This document shows, piece after piece, positions 1 to 6,833 of a DNA stretch of 11,647 bases. Made by a program: the position numbers and the translations under genes. Numbering within the stretch: position 1 is the stretch's first letter; every line of letters starts with the position of its first letter. The DNA is from UMGS755 sp045132895 (GTDB lineage: Bacteria > Bacillota > Clostridia > UBA1381 > UBA9506), in the NCBI GenBank assembly GCA_045132895.1, contig JBGUTC010000066.1, positions 1 through 11,647 of the forward strand, in the 5' to 3' direction. The notes beneath the pieces were generated by a model. The model worked only from the letters and a program-made list of their open reading frames with translations, ran no database searches and had not been told where the DNA came from.

Positions 1-790
1 TATTAAAACACCAATAACTGCTCGCATCATGTGAGTCTAAAACCACACGATATCCTTTTGCATAATTGTCCGGCTGAAGATTTTTTAAAGTGGGCAAATT
101 AAAGTAAACTTTCCATTCACCCATATCTTCCATCGGTCGTAAATAATAACCGCAGGAAAAGGATTCCTGGCTGTCTTCTGTATATTCCGCTTGATAGGCA
201 TTTCTGTTATTTTCCGATAAAACAATCGGTAATTCCTTGCCTTTGGTCACGTAAAGTTCCCAGCATTTGTCGGCGACATTGAAGAAAACACCATGTCCGC
301 CTCCTGCTTGCGCCATAACGGACTGAATCAGACTAAAAACCGGTTGTGCCGCGTCACTTTTCAGAAAAACATCGTTAAATTGTTCTTCGCTTTCCCGAAA
401 AACAAAGTTATGAATGTCAGAAAAAGTTTGACTTAAAAGATAGCGAATAACGGTCTCCGGCTTTCGCTCCGCCAGAATGCCGTTTGTCAGGAGTTCCTCA
501 GTATCCAACCGGTCACCAAAGCAAAACCGGGTTAAAATCCAGTTGCAACTCCTCCCGTAAAGGATTCCCTCTTCCGTCAACTGCCGTCCGGTTATAATCG
601 CCTGCTTGTCTCCCTGAACTGCCACCATGTAAGGGTGTTCCGCAGCAATGCTGCCTAAGCGACTTTCATGAGGAAAATGCATTTCAAATTGCCCGATATC
701 ATTCTCATAAAACGTCCAGTTGCAGGAAAACAAGGCATGCTCAATGTGCAAAAGACGAAACTCAAAATCATAAAAACGCACATCTTCCAC
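1..790 (-). CDS. Phage tail-tip protein, ReqiPepy6 Gp37-like (partial, C-terminus outside window)
   Basis: I translated this from the minus strand. It is open for 263 codons up to the window edge, so its 3' end is missing. The proposed start is GTG at 790-788, which shares one base with the TAG stop of the distal tail gene; a GAGG about ten bases upstream supports it, and a second in-frame GTG lies three codons on. The N-terminal part contains a WTFYENDIGQFEMHFP block followed by ITGRQLTEEGILYGRSCNWIL. This resembles the Gp37-like family of siphovirus tail proteins, which sit after the distal tail protein and form the tail tip or baseplate hub (family assignment from memory). Aromatic-rich beta-structure dominates; I see no signal peptide or membrane segment. 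Position directly after Dit in an A118/SPP1-type order agrees with a tail-tip (Tal-like) role. Whether the missing C-terminus carries a peptidase or receptor-binding part cannot be seen. Confidence 0.8.
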   Translation of the reverse strand, partial: MEDVRFYDFEFRLLHIEHALFSCNWTFYENDIGQFEMHFPHESRLGSIAAEHPYMVAVQGDKQAIITGRQLTEEGILYGRSCNWILTRFCFGDRLDTEELLTNGILAERKPETVIRYLLSQTFSDIHNFVFRESEEQFNDVFLKSDAAQPVFSLIQSVMAQAGGGHGVFFNVADKCWELYVTKGKELPIVLSENNRNAYQAEYTEDSQESFSCGYYLRPMEDMGEWKVYFNLPTLKNLQPDNYAKGYRVVLDSHDASSYWCFN

Positions 791-1668
791 TATATCACCG
801 CCTCAAAATACCGATGATGATACGCCAACATAATGTGAGTCGATGCCCATCCCGATTCACTATTTCCTTCCAGCAAATTGTGCCCCGGTTCCAGCCAGAA
901 ATCACTCAGATAACTGTCTGGCGAAAGTGACGCTGTAATGTCACCCGCAAGTTCGCTGTAAATCTGCCTGTCCGGAATATTCAGCGTCACTTTTTCTCCC
1001 GGGGAAAGAGTATAGAGAAGCACAATTTTTTGTCCGGTCTCATGATTCAGAATTGTAATACAATCCGTCTTTCCTTCTGCCACCTCAGGAGCTTTTTCCC
1101 CTGTGTAATACAAGTCAAAAACAGGTTCCGTCCGAACATTGCCGCGGTTGACAACAGTTTTTTGGTTAACCTTTTCTGTGAACACACACGGAAACATCAC
1201 CTTGCCGCTGACCAAATCCCGGCGTGAAAGCAAAAGTTCTTCTTGTCTCTCTGCTCCCGTAAAAAACGGATCATCGCAAACAAACTGCAAAACAACCGAC
1301 ATGATAGATTCACCATATCTCTCCCCTTCGTCAATGCTGATACATCGACAAGCAATGCACCTATGCAGATTGCCGGCATGAACCGTCAGGTTTCCCGGAA
1401 GAAAGAGAATCTCCATGACGTTTTCAAGTTCTGTCCTTATCCCTTCCGCTCGGCAGATATCTGCCGAAACCGTAATAGTCCGCGCGAGTTCACGTCCGGA
1501 AAGAAACAGTTGCCCCCGTTCCCCGGCAAACTGTCTGACATGTTCCTCGCGTTGCGGAAAGCCCAACCCGGTAATTTTTTTAATATAAAGCGCAGCATCG
1601 GTTTTGTGGCTATTCCGTTTCCCACGAAATATCAACCGCCCACGCGTATTTTCAAATATCAATTCCAT
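790..1668 (-). CDS. Distal tail protein (Dit-like)
   Basis: This 292-residue protein is a phage tail-family protein of the Dit type, which forms the hexameric ring joining the tail tube to the tip complex. The start is chosen at ATG 1668, with AGGAG seven bases upstream. A TTG two codons earlier would sit on top of the ribosome binding site and is unlikely. The N-terminus has the family's usual beta layout with an ITGLGFPQRE block near residues 32-41. The middle is followed by CDDPFF and a second beta domain (residues about 165-260) beginning with NRGNVRTEPVFDLYY, as in Dit proteins where an N-terminal ring domain is followed by a galectin-like domain. It begins two bases after the tape-measure stop, so translation is probably coupled. 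Order tape measure, Dit, tail tip is standard for siphoviruses of Gram-positive hosts. Assignment rests on order and these motifs. Confidence 0.8.
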   Translation of the reverse strand: MELIFENTRGRLIFRGKRNSHKTDAALYIKKITGLGFPQREEHVRQFAGERGQLFLSGRELARTITVSADICRAEGIRTELENVMEILFLPGNLTVHAGNLHRCIACRCISIDEGERYGESIMSVVLQFVCDDPFFTGAERQEELLLSRRDLVSGKVMFPCVFTEKVNQKTVVNRGNVRTEPVFDLYYTGEKAPEVAEGKTDCITILNHETGQKIVLLYTLSPGEKVTLNIPDRQIYSELAGDITASLSPDSYLSDFWLEPGHNLLEGNSESGWASTHIMLAYHHRYFEAVI

Positions 1669-1670
1669 TG

Positions 1671-2804
1671 TCAAACTCCTCTCAGTCTTTCTATGGTCGC
1701 ATGCTTCTCCGCGCTCCTTAATTGTTCAGATACCGTCTCTCCCGCGCTGTTTAATATGTATGTAACCGAAGTTTGATTTCCGGCTGGCTGCCCTTTCTCT
1801 TCCGTCATACCATTCTGGATGCTGACAACGCTTAAAACTGCTGCTTGTAAAGATTCCTGCATGCTTCTGAGTCGCTTGACAAACCCTTCGCCAAAGGCCT
1901 CCGCCGAAAACTCTCCCTCCGCAAAGAAGCCCTCCGGAATCGTTGAAAACCAGGCCGACAGTTCTCTGTCAATGTCCGCCAACGCCAGTTCTGTCTCCTG
2001 CGCATAGCTCATATCCGCCACTTGCTTTGAAAGCGTGGCAATGGCTTCCCAGTCCTTAAGATAGTCCTCTTTTTCTTTCGGGGACAACTTTAGAAACTCT
2101 TGTTGAAACCGGATTCCGTCTTCAACAGATAATTCGCGGATGGCATAAAACAGTTCCTGCGGAATATTCTCCATAGAACCAATTTCCCTCAGAAGCCCGG
2201 CATAGGTTTCAAGATCTTTGCGCTCTTTTGATAAATCCGCAATCAGATCCTTATAAACGAACTTACTCCGTTTCGGGTCAACATTTCTTAAAACTACGGT
2301 CCTTTCCTGGAACAAGCCACCATAGCCCTGTAATTTCTCCTCCATGCGTTCCCGTGCTTGCGTCACATCACTCAGCCGATCCTCAACAAAAGATGAAACC
2401 TCGCCAAAGTCTGAAACAATATCTTTTTTCAATGCCTCAATGGTTTTTAACTGAGCCTTAACTTCTTTCAGATATTCCTGATTTGCTTGTTTTTGTAACC
2501 GGAGCATTTCTTTCTGATGAATTTCTTCTGCTCGTTCCTGGTTTTTGGCACGGCTAAGCTGTTTTTCATAGGTTTGGCGGTGCGTTGCCTCCGTTAAGGC
2601 GGCATTCTCCTTTTCCAGCCTTTCTTTCTCTTTAAGATAAAACTGATAACGTCCCAGTAAATCGCGGTAAACTTTATCAGATGCTGCCTTAACTTTATCT
2701 CCGCCATCCTCAAGACCGTCTCCCAGACTTTCCCCCAGAATTTTACCAATTCCGCGGTACTTGTCCGCAATCTCTTTTTCATTCTGATTATATTCGTCCG
2801 ACAA
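1671..2804 (-). CDS. Short phage tape-measure protein
   Basis: The protein is 377 residues and starts at TTG 2804-2802, with GGAGG seven bases upstream. It is highly charged and almost wholly helical, with a probable coiled coil over residues 50-160. Residues about 200-265 hold a segment with NIPQELFYAIRELSVEDG, then a leucine, lysine and glutamate-rich stretch ending in DWEAIATLSKQ. This resembles a conserved region near the C-terminal end of much longer tape measures in Clostridia prophages (from memory). Tape measures set tail length and enter the host with DNA. Here the usual long N-terminal part, hydrophobic segments and any lytic domain are absent. At the usual ratio of about 0.15 nm per residue, the tail would be roughly 55 nm (inference). 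The gene lies between a Gp15 chaperone and Dit, exactly where a tape measure belongs, so the identity is firm even though the length is unusual. There is no frameshift or in-frame stop upstream that would restore a longer reading frame. Confidence 0.78.
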   Translation of the reverse strand: MSDEYNQNEKEIADKYRGIGKILGESLGDGLEDGGDKVKAASDKVYRDLLGRYQFYLKEKERLEKENAALTEATHRQTYEKQLSRAKNQERAEEIHQKEMLRLQKQANQEYLKEVKAQLKTIEALKKDIVSDFGEVSSFVEDRLSDVTQARERMEEKLQGYGGLFQERTVVLRNVDPKRSKFVYKDLIADLSKERKDLETYAGLLREIGSMENIPQELFYAIRELSVEDGIRFQQEFLKLSPKEKEDYLKDWEAIATLSKQVADMSYAQETELALADIDRELSAWFSTIPEGFFAEGEFSAEAFGEGFVKRLRSMQESLQAAVLSVVSIQNGMTEEKGQPAGNQTSVTYILNSAGETVSEQLRSAEKHATIERLRGV

Positions 2805-2822
2805 AAAAGCTCCTCCTCTCTT

Positions 2823-3395
2823 CTAAAACAGATTTTCTAACACGTCTGAAATTTCCTGCTCATTCATGGTAGCCCCACGGCATATTTTCAGCGGATACAG
2901 TTTCTTCATTTTTCCATAAAAATCTCTCTGCTCTTTGCTTTTTATATCAGACAGATCAATGGCTCTGTACCGAACAACTCGGCCAAATAAAGTCTCCTCA
3001 CCTAAAGCCTGTAACAACGCTTTAAACTGAAACCAGTGAAGCCGTGTATGTAAAAGATCAATACCATATTGCTGATAAAATCCGGCATATATCATAGCCG
3101 CATCCTGTTTAAAACTGTAAACCGGTCGGAAGCCACCGCCTCTATCTCCATGTTTTTCCGGTGACTGCCCCATATAAAACGTGGCAATTCCGCGAACTGC
3201 ATCCTCCAGTGTATCCGGCAAAACCGGATAGCAGAGTGCCAGAATCCTGGGTAATTTCTGCAGAAAGTTCCCCTTTTCCTCCAGCAGAATAATTTCAATC
3301 TGTACCCAAACGGTAAAATCTGTGGCAATAGGAAAACTTTTTCCGTCACAAATAACCTCTTCCGGCAAAGCGCCGGTTAATAATTCTGAAAACAT
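2823..3395 (-). CDS. Gp15-family tail assembly chaperone
   Basis: This 190-residue protein belongs to the bacteriophage Gp15 family named from Listeria phage A118. Family features seen are an N-terminal block DGKSFPIATDFTVWVQIE, a central LHWFQFKALLQAL, and the C-terminal signature VRYRAIDLSDIKSKEQRDFY followed by KMKKLYPL. Proteins at this position, between the tail tube and tape measure, act as assembly chaperones that coat the tape measure while tube subunits polymerise (family knowledge). The start is set at ATG 3395 because GGGAGGAAGCAAT lies directly upstream. A longer frame from 3443 overlaps nothing useful and adds a poor-looking peptide. There is a 48-bp gap to the tail tube gene, with no second chaperone gene of the lambda G type. 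It stops 18 bp before the tape measure. Confidence 0.85.
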   Translation of the reverse strand: MFSELLTGALPEEVICDGKSFPIATDFTVWVQIEIILLEEKGNFLQKLPRILALCYPVLPDTLEDAVRGIATFYMGQSPEKHGDRGGGFRPVYSFKQDAAMIYAGFYQQYGIDLLHTRLHWFQFKALLQALGEETLFGRVVRYRAIDLSDIKSKEQRDFYGKMKKLYPLKICRGATMNEQEISDVLENLF

Positions 3396-3443
3396 ATTGC
3401 TTCCTCCCGGTCTACCGCCGCAGTATGCCTGCGGCATTTTCAT

Positions 3444-3935
3444 TTAATTTTCATGAAAGGAACAAGTTGTCCAATCATCATCGCTGACAGCAGTGCCAAA
3501 AACTTTTTCGCCTTTAACACGAAGCGTACCGCTATAGCTGTAGCTTTCCAATGAGTTTCCTTCTGAATCAAAAATAACAGCAAATTCCCGCTTAATTGCC
3601 GGACATGTACCATCCTCGTTTTTCTGTGACAAATCCACCTGCATAATTGCTCTGACGGCTTCATCGCCAACCTTCTCCTGTTCTGATAAAGATACCATGT
3701 CGCTGTGAACCGGGTCATCTTTAAACTGATCGAAGGCATAAGAAATACTGGGACTATATCCGACAACATCTGACTGCTCGAATTCCTCATCAACATACTG
3801 TCTTGTATACTCGCGGGAATTTTTCTTTACAGAAATTTCACTGAACCCTTTCATTCTGTAAAAGGTGGTGTTGCCGTTTCCATCAACCACGCCGTAAAAT
3901 GTCAGTTTATCACTTCTTTTAACAATCCTGTTCAT
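3444..3935 (-). CDS. Major tail tube protein
   Basis: This 163-residue protein matches the tail tube proteins common in Clostridia siphoviruses. The N-terminus has KRSDKLTFYGVVDGNG and then SVKKNSREYTRQYVDEEFEQ, with the following VGYSPSISYAFDQFKDDPVH. The C-terminal third has VKGEKVFGTAV. These proteins form stacked hexameric rings around the DNA channel. The ATG at 3935 overlaps the stop of the upstream terminator gene by four bases (ATGA) and has AGGGGAGTGAGTC in front. The protein is acidic with no membrane segment. The length is normal for the family. The motifs are recognised from memory and no search was run. Confidence 0.88.
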   Translation of the reverse strand: MNRIVKRSDKLTFYGVVDGNGNTTFYRMKGFSEISVKKNSREYTRQYVDEEFEQSDVVGYSPSISYAFDQFKDDPVHSDMVSLSEQEKVGDEAVRAIMQVDLSQKNEDGTCPAIKREFAVIFDSEGNSLESYSYSGTLRVKGEKVFGTAVSDDDWTTCSFHEN

Positions 3936-4342
3936 GACTCACTCCCCTTTTCTTCATAGTAAATCAATCTACAAACCAGTTCCCTGCACCGACTACCGGG
4001 AGACCTGTTTGTAACTGCCGCATGTCTGAGTACCTGAAACCTTTGCGCTGTCTGACCGTGAGCGAGTTCAGGCAAATTCTGTTCCGCCTCCAGAAATTGA
4101 CCGACCTTCTCCAAAAAGACTAACGTCTCCTCTTCCATTGGCGCATAATTCGGCTCTCTTCTCAGAATTTTAAATGTAAATTGCTTAAGTTTTCCACCAT
4201 CAGCATATTGCTCTATAACAGGCTCTGAGGCTACAGCCTGAACGCTGATAGCCACCTCTTCTCCGCCCAGATAATCCGCTGCCGGCATCATCTGACGTAA
4301 AAGAGGATTCTTTTTTAAATACTCCAGAATAAGGTAGAGCAT
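3932..4342 (-). CDS. Tail terminator / head-tail joining protein
   Basis: This 136-residue protein begins MLYLILEYLKKNPLL. It lies third of three small genes between the capsid and tail tube genes, the place of the tail terminator (SPP1 gp17 type) that caps the tube and docks it to the head. The start is taken at ATG 4342 because TAGGAGGAGAGGAT stands just upstream. A longer frame reaching 4378 would overlap the preceding gene without a good ribosome binding site. The sequence shows an amphipathic N-terminal helix, a beta-rich centre (EVAISVQAVASEPVIEQY, then KQFTFKILRRE) and a short helical segment, which fits the alpha/beta fold of these proteins. It starts 11 bp after the stopper gene stop and overlaps the tube gene by 4 bp. 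The role is inferred mainly from position. Confidence 0.65.
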   Translation of the reverse strand: MLYLILEYLKKNPLLRQMMPAADYLGGEEVAISVQAVASEPVIEQYADGGKLKQFTFKILRREPNYAPMEEETLVFLEKVGQFLEAEQNLPELAHGQTAQRFQVLRHAAVTNRSPGSRCRELVCRLIYYEEKGSES

Positions 4343-4353
4343 ATCCTCTCCTC

Positions 4354-4650
4354 CTATCGCTTGGCAACCACTTTCCAATGAGAAAGGTCACCATGTCCTA
4401 TTCTGTTGTCTCGGATTTCCGTAACAACATACCAATTACCGCTCTGACCGCAAACCTCATCGCCACATGCAATATCAAATGAGATCCTGTCCGGAATCCG
4501 AAGAATCAGTTGCCCGGATTTAACAAATCCATTGCTATCAGAAGAAAGTCCGGCTGTTTCAACACACCAAACGCCGGAAACGTCAACATCAGTTAACGCT
4601 CCGCTTAGTTTATCTCTTTTTCTGACAGTTATGGTGTCACCCATTTTCAT
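4354..4650 (-). CDS. Head closure (stopper-like) protein
   Basis: A 98-residue, beta-rich protein starting MKMGDTITV; the first ATG has AGGGGGCGG upstream and overlaps the previous stop by four bases. It contains GQLILRIPDRISFDIACGDEV, then NWYVVTEIRDNRIG, and ends HWKVVAKR. The pattern of short beta strands with an internal GDEV turn resembles small minor capsid or head-closure proteins found after the first connector gene in Gram-positive siphoviruses (SPP1 gp16 position), which plug the portal channel once DNA is packaged. I am confident it is a neck protein, less so about the exact function. It has no cysteine motif or membrane segment. Confidence 0.6.
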   Translation of the reverse strand: MKMGDTITVRKRDKLSGALTDVDVSGVWCVETAGLSSDSNGFVKSGQLILRIPDRISFDIACGDEVCGQSGNWYVVTEIRDNRIGHGDLSHWKVVAKR

Positions 4651-4982
4651 ATTGCCCGCCCCCTGAAAAGAACACCGTCATTTCCCAGATGTTGTCTGAC
4701 AATCTTTAAAACTTCCGAGTCAACCTCATGTTCGTCATAGGTTACACTATAACCATCCGCCGATTCGTGCAAAATACTGTTTCTGCAATCATCCTGATAC
4801 AGTCTATCGCAGATTTCACAGAGTAACCACAGAATCTTTTCGTCATGATTGACCGTTTTTCCGGCACGAATCATGTGCTGAAGGAGCACGCCGGCGCGAT
4901 AAGCAAACTGATGAAACACAGCCTCCGGGATCTCTGTTCCGCCATATGTCCCGCTGTAATACTCATAACTTACAAGAACCAA
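4647..4982 (-). CDS. Head-tail connector (adaptor-like) protein
   Basis: A protein of about 111 residues with VSYEYYSGTYGGTEIPEAVF near the N-terminus, then a helical bundle: HQFAYRAGVLLQHMIRA, and EKILWLLCEICDRLYQD. This is the usual layout of the first head-completion protein (SPP1 gp15 / HK97 gp6-like adaptor), which binds the portal ring. The start is probably TTG at 4982-4980, with GGAGG six bases upstream. A GTG at 5012-5010 also opens the frame, but its upstream region is locked in a 12-bp hairpin and has no free ribosome binding site. It is the first gene after the capsid gene and overlaps the stopper gene by four bases. Function is inferred from position and helical pattern. Confidence 0.65.
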   Translation of the reverse strand: MVLVSYEYYSGTYGGTEIPEAVFHQFAYRAGVLLQHMIRAGKTVNHDEKILWLLCEICDRLYQDDCRNSILHESADGYSVTYDEHEVDSEVLKIVRQHLGNDGVLFRGRAI

Positions 4983-5012
4983 AGCACATCCTCCTAACCG
5001 TAAAACTATCAC

Positions 5013-5040
5013 CTGCAGGAGATGAAACCATCTCCTGCAG
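5013..5040 (-). other. Perfect 12-bp hairpin between capsid and connector genes
   Basis: Arms at 5013-5024 and 5029-5040 are exact reverse complements (CTGCAGGAGATG on the plus strand) with a four-base loop. It lies 11 bases after the capsid stop codon. On the minus-strand transcript no run of U follows directly, only GUGAUAGUUUUA, so it is not a typical strong terminator. A stable stem here could protect the upstream capsid mRNA end, mark a processing site, or partly stop transcription, giving more capsid than neck protein. The fold is seen directly; the function is inferred. Confidence 0.7.
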
Positions 5041-5050
5041 ACTACATATT

Positions 5051-6067
5051 TTAGCCATTTGTAACGAGCTTCGCAATGGGAATTGCCTTTGGATCAAAAG
5101 CAACAGACCAGTTTGCAGAAGCTGCCAACTGCTGATCTGTCGGGCTGTTTGTCCAGCCGGTAGAGGGTGCTGTAAAGGAGAAACCGTTGGGATGAATGGT
5201 TTCCCTGATTCTGGTGTACAGGGTATCCTGACCGCCATTCTTCATAGGATCACGGTATACCTCTGCCGGAACCTCAACCGCGCCTTTTGCAGTACGGATA
5301 GCCCCTTCACCCAACAGATAAGTTGTGTAATTGGTAACGTCACCATTTACCTCAACCGGCACGCCATCATCAATCACAACGGTATAACCGTTAACAGAAG
5401 CAAGCGTTGTCGGTCTTTCAATACCGTTGACATCTGTATATCTCCAGAACTCAAGCAACTGCTGATTCTCCAAAGTTTTTGCAACATTTGAGTGCATAAT
5501 CGCCAGCGAAAACAGATTTTTATTGTCGCCCATTGCCTGAGTCGCCAGTTCATTAAGATCCGTAGCACCGATGGTATAAGGCGTACCGGAAGCAGCCGCC
5601 AGATTCAGGGTGTGGCTTTCCTTCCATTTTTTCGCATAACCGGAAGAACCGGAGATGCCGAAAATAGCATTCAGAATGGAAAGTAACGCCTTCTGTCTCT
5701 GCTTCGCCCAATATTTGCCGATACTGGATGCAATATGACCCATAGGATCCGCACCGGAGAGTTCAGAAGCAAAATTTCTTGCCGTAAAGCCCTTACCTCT
5801 TCCATATACCACGCCAGTCTGACTACCACCGGCCGGCTCAGTTGTTGTAATATCCGTCGCCCCGTCATAGTTATCCGGATCTCCTTCCAGAACGCTGTAA
5901 AAAGGAACGGTATAAAGACATCCGTCCGTCTGAATTCTTGATGCAATCAGGCTGTCTTCCACCAGTGCACCGCAGTCAATCATTGCTGCCTTAGTCGGGT
6001 CCGGAGCGCCTTCCCAACTTTGAATAAAGACCTCCTGATCAAAGGGAAAATTTAAATATGTTGCCAT
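5051..6067 (-). CDS. Major capsid protein (HK97-fold type)
   Basis: This 338-residue protein lies immediately after the scaffold gene. It begins MATYLNFPFDQEVFIQSWEG and contains FYSVLEGDPDNYDG, then GRGKGFTARNFASELSGADP, an alpha-helical stretch IGKYWAKQRQKALLSILNAI (like the spine helix and P-domain start), and near the end FDPKAIPIAKLVTNG. It is a major coat protein of the type found with Gp20 scaffolds, expected to fold like HK97 gp5 and assemble the icosahedral shell. No separate cleaved delta domain is present, consistent with use of a free scaffold. ATG 6067 has GAGGAGGTAAAAATCT in front, and its first 16 bases overlap the end of the scaffold frame. A 12-bp hairpin follows. The identity rests on order, length and helix pattern. 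Confidence 0.82.
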   Translation of the reverse strand: MATYLNFPFDQEVFIQSWEGAPDPTKAAMIDCGALVEDSLIASRIQTDGCLYTVPFYSVLEGDPDNYDGATDITTTEPAGGSQTGVVYGRGKGFTARNFASELSGADPMGHIASSIGKYWAKQRQKALLSILNAIFGISGSSGYAKKWKESHTLNLAAASGTPYTIGATDLNELATQAMGDNKNLFSLAIMHSNVAKTLENQQLLEFWRYTDVNGIERPTTLASVNGYTVVIDDGVPVEVNGDVTNYTTYLLGEGAIRTAKGAVEVPAEVYRDPMKNGGQDTLYTRIRETIHPNGFSFTAPSTGWTNSPTDQQLAASANWSVAFDPKAIPIAKLVTNG

Positions 6068-6678
6068 AGATTTTTACCTCCTCTGTTTTGTGTAAATTTT
6101 CGGTACAGTTCCGGCTGCTCCTTTTTAAGTCTGAGCCGTTCCATATACCCCATTTTTTCGAAATCCTCCTGAGAAAAAACTGTCTTGTTGCCACCCGGAC
6201 GGATGAACGGTTGCTGTTCTTCCTGGACATCAAACAGATACGCGTTTTCCTGCTTCAGAACATCCAACTGCTCTGCCAGGCCACTGAGTTTTCCTTCTTC
6301 CAGTTTGATTCCTTCCATGTCGAGCAAAGCCTTAACCGCAACGAGATTTCTCGCTTTTTCAGCTGTAAGTGCCTGATCCAGCGCACTTTGCAGACGGATT
6401 TCTTCTTCTCTCTGCTTTGCTGAAATCTTCTCCTGCTCATAGGCTTCTTTCAGAGCACAAAGTTCTTCCCGAAGAGCCTTGTTTTTCTGTTCCTGACCAA
6501 AAGCATCAGCCACCTGCGCTTTCTGTTCAGCCAATTGGGCACGGAGTTGTTTCAGTTCTTCGCCTCTCTGATTAAATTCAGATTTCGGGACAAATCGTTT
6601 GCCCAATTCCTCTTTAAACAGATTGAGACTTTCCTCTGTTACGACATCGCCGTAAAGTTGTCTGAGAATTTTTTCCAT
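6052..6678 (-). CDS. Phage scaffolding protein, Gp20 family
   Basis: A 208-residue, highly charged helical protein beginning MEKILRQLYGDVVTEE, with a long coiled coil over about residues 30-110 rich in E, K, Q and A, a helix LLDMEGIKLEEGKLSGLAEQ, and a C-terminal FIRPGGNKTVFSQEDFEKMG followed by a basic tail. This is the layout of the phage minor structural protein GP20 family (A118 gp5), which scaffolds procapsid assembly. Two in-frame ATGs, at 6693 and 6678, each have an AAAGGAGG. I choose 6678 because its product begins like other family members. The gene overlaps the capsid gene by 16 bases, which is typical coupling. A minor head protein gene, usual between portal and scaffold in this phage type, is missing. 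Confidence 0.82.
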   Translation of the reverse strand: MEKILRQLYGDVVTEESLNLFKEELGKRFVPKSEFNQRGEELKQLRAQLAEQKAQVADAFGQEQKNKALREELCALKEAYEQEKISAKQREEEIRLQSALDQALTAEKARNLVAVKALLDMEGIKLEEGKLSGLAEQLDVLKQENAYLFDVQEEQQPFIRPGGNKTVFSQEDFEKMGYMERLRLKKEQPELYRKFTQNRGGKNLWQHI

Positions 6679-6833
6679 GTCTCCTCCTTTCATATATGCG
6701 CCTCCTTTTCCGGTAGCCAGTCCTACCCTGCGCCATCTACTTCTATACCGCCGACTCAGGCGGTTGTTCTGCCGCATGGCGGATTGCGGCAAAGTCAGCG
6801 GATCTGTTTAACGTCTGTTATCCAAAGACAGGT
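6679..6833 (-). other. Structured non-coding gap between portal and scaffold genes
   Basis: These 155 bp have no convincing gene. An open frame runs through in phase with the scaffold but would encode a very basic peptide (NNRLSRRYRSRWRRVG) with no ribosome binding site. Two hairpins are present: ACCGCC (6747-6752) with GGCGGT (6759-6764) around a six-base loop, and TGCCGC (6770-6775) with GCGGCA (6786-6791) around a ten-base loop. No U tract follows, so neither is a clear terminator. At its downstream end stand two tandem AAAGGAGG sites. It may be the scar of a lost minor head protein gene or a stabilising RNA element. Confidence 0.55.

Noticed and set aside
1243..1776. Plus-strand open frame of 177 codons
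   Set aside because: It lies antisense to the distal tail and tape-measure genes, has no ribosome site, and its product has no recognisable pattern.
5013..5040. Hairpin as a Rho-independent terminator of the capsid mRNA
   Set aside because: No run of U follows in either direction, and the downstream neck genes have no other visible promoter.
4946..5491. Plus-strand open frame of 181 codons rich in cysteine
   Set aside because: It is antisense to the capsid gene and crosses the capsid-connector hairpin; the composition is that of a reverse-strand shadow.
6694..6792. N-terminal extension of the scaffold with an arginine-rich peptide
   Set aside because: No ribosome site precedes its TTG or ATG, while two strong sites lie at 6693 and 6678. 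Family members begin like the 6678 start.
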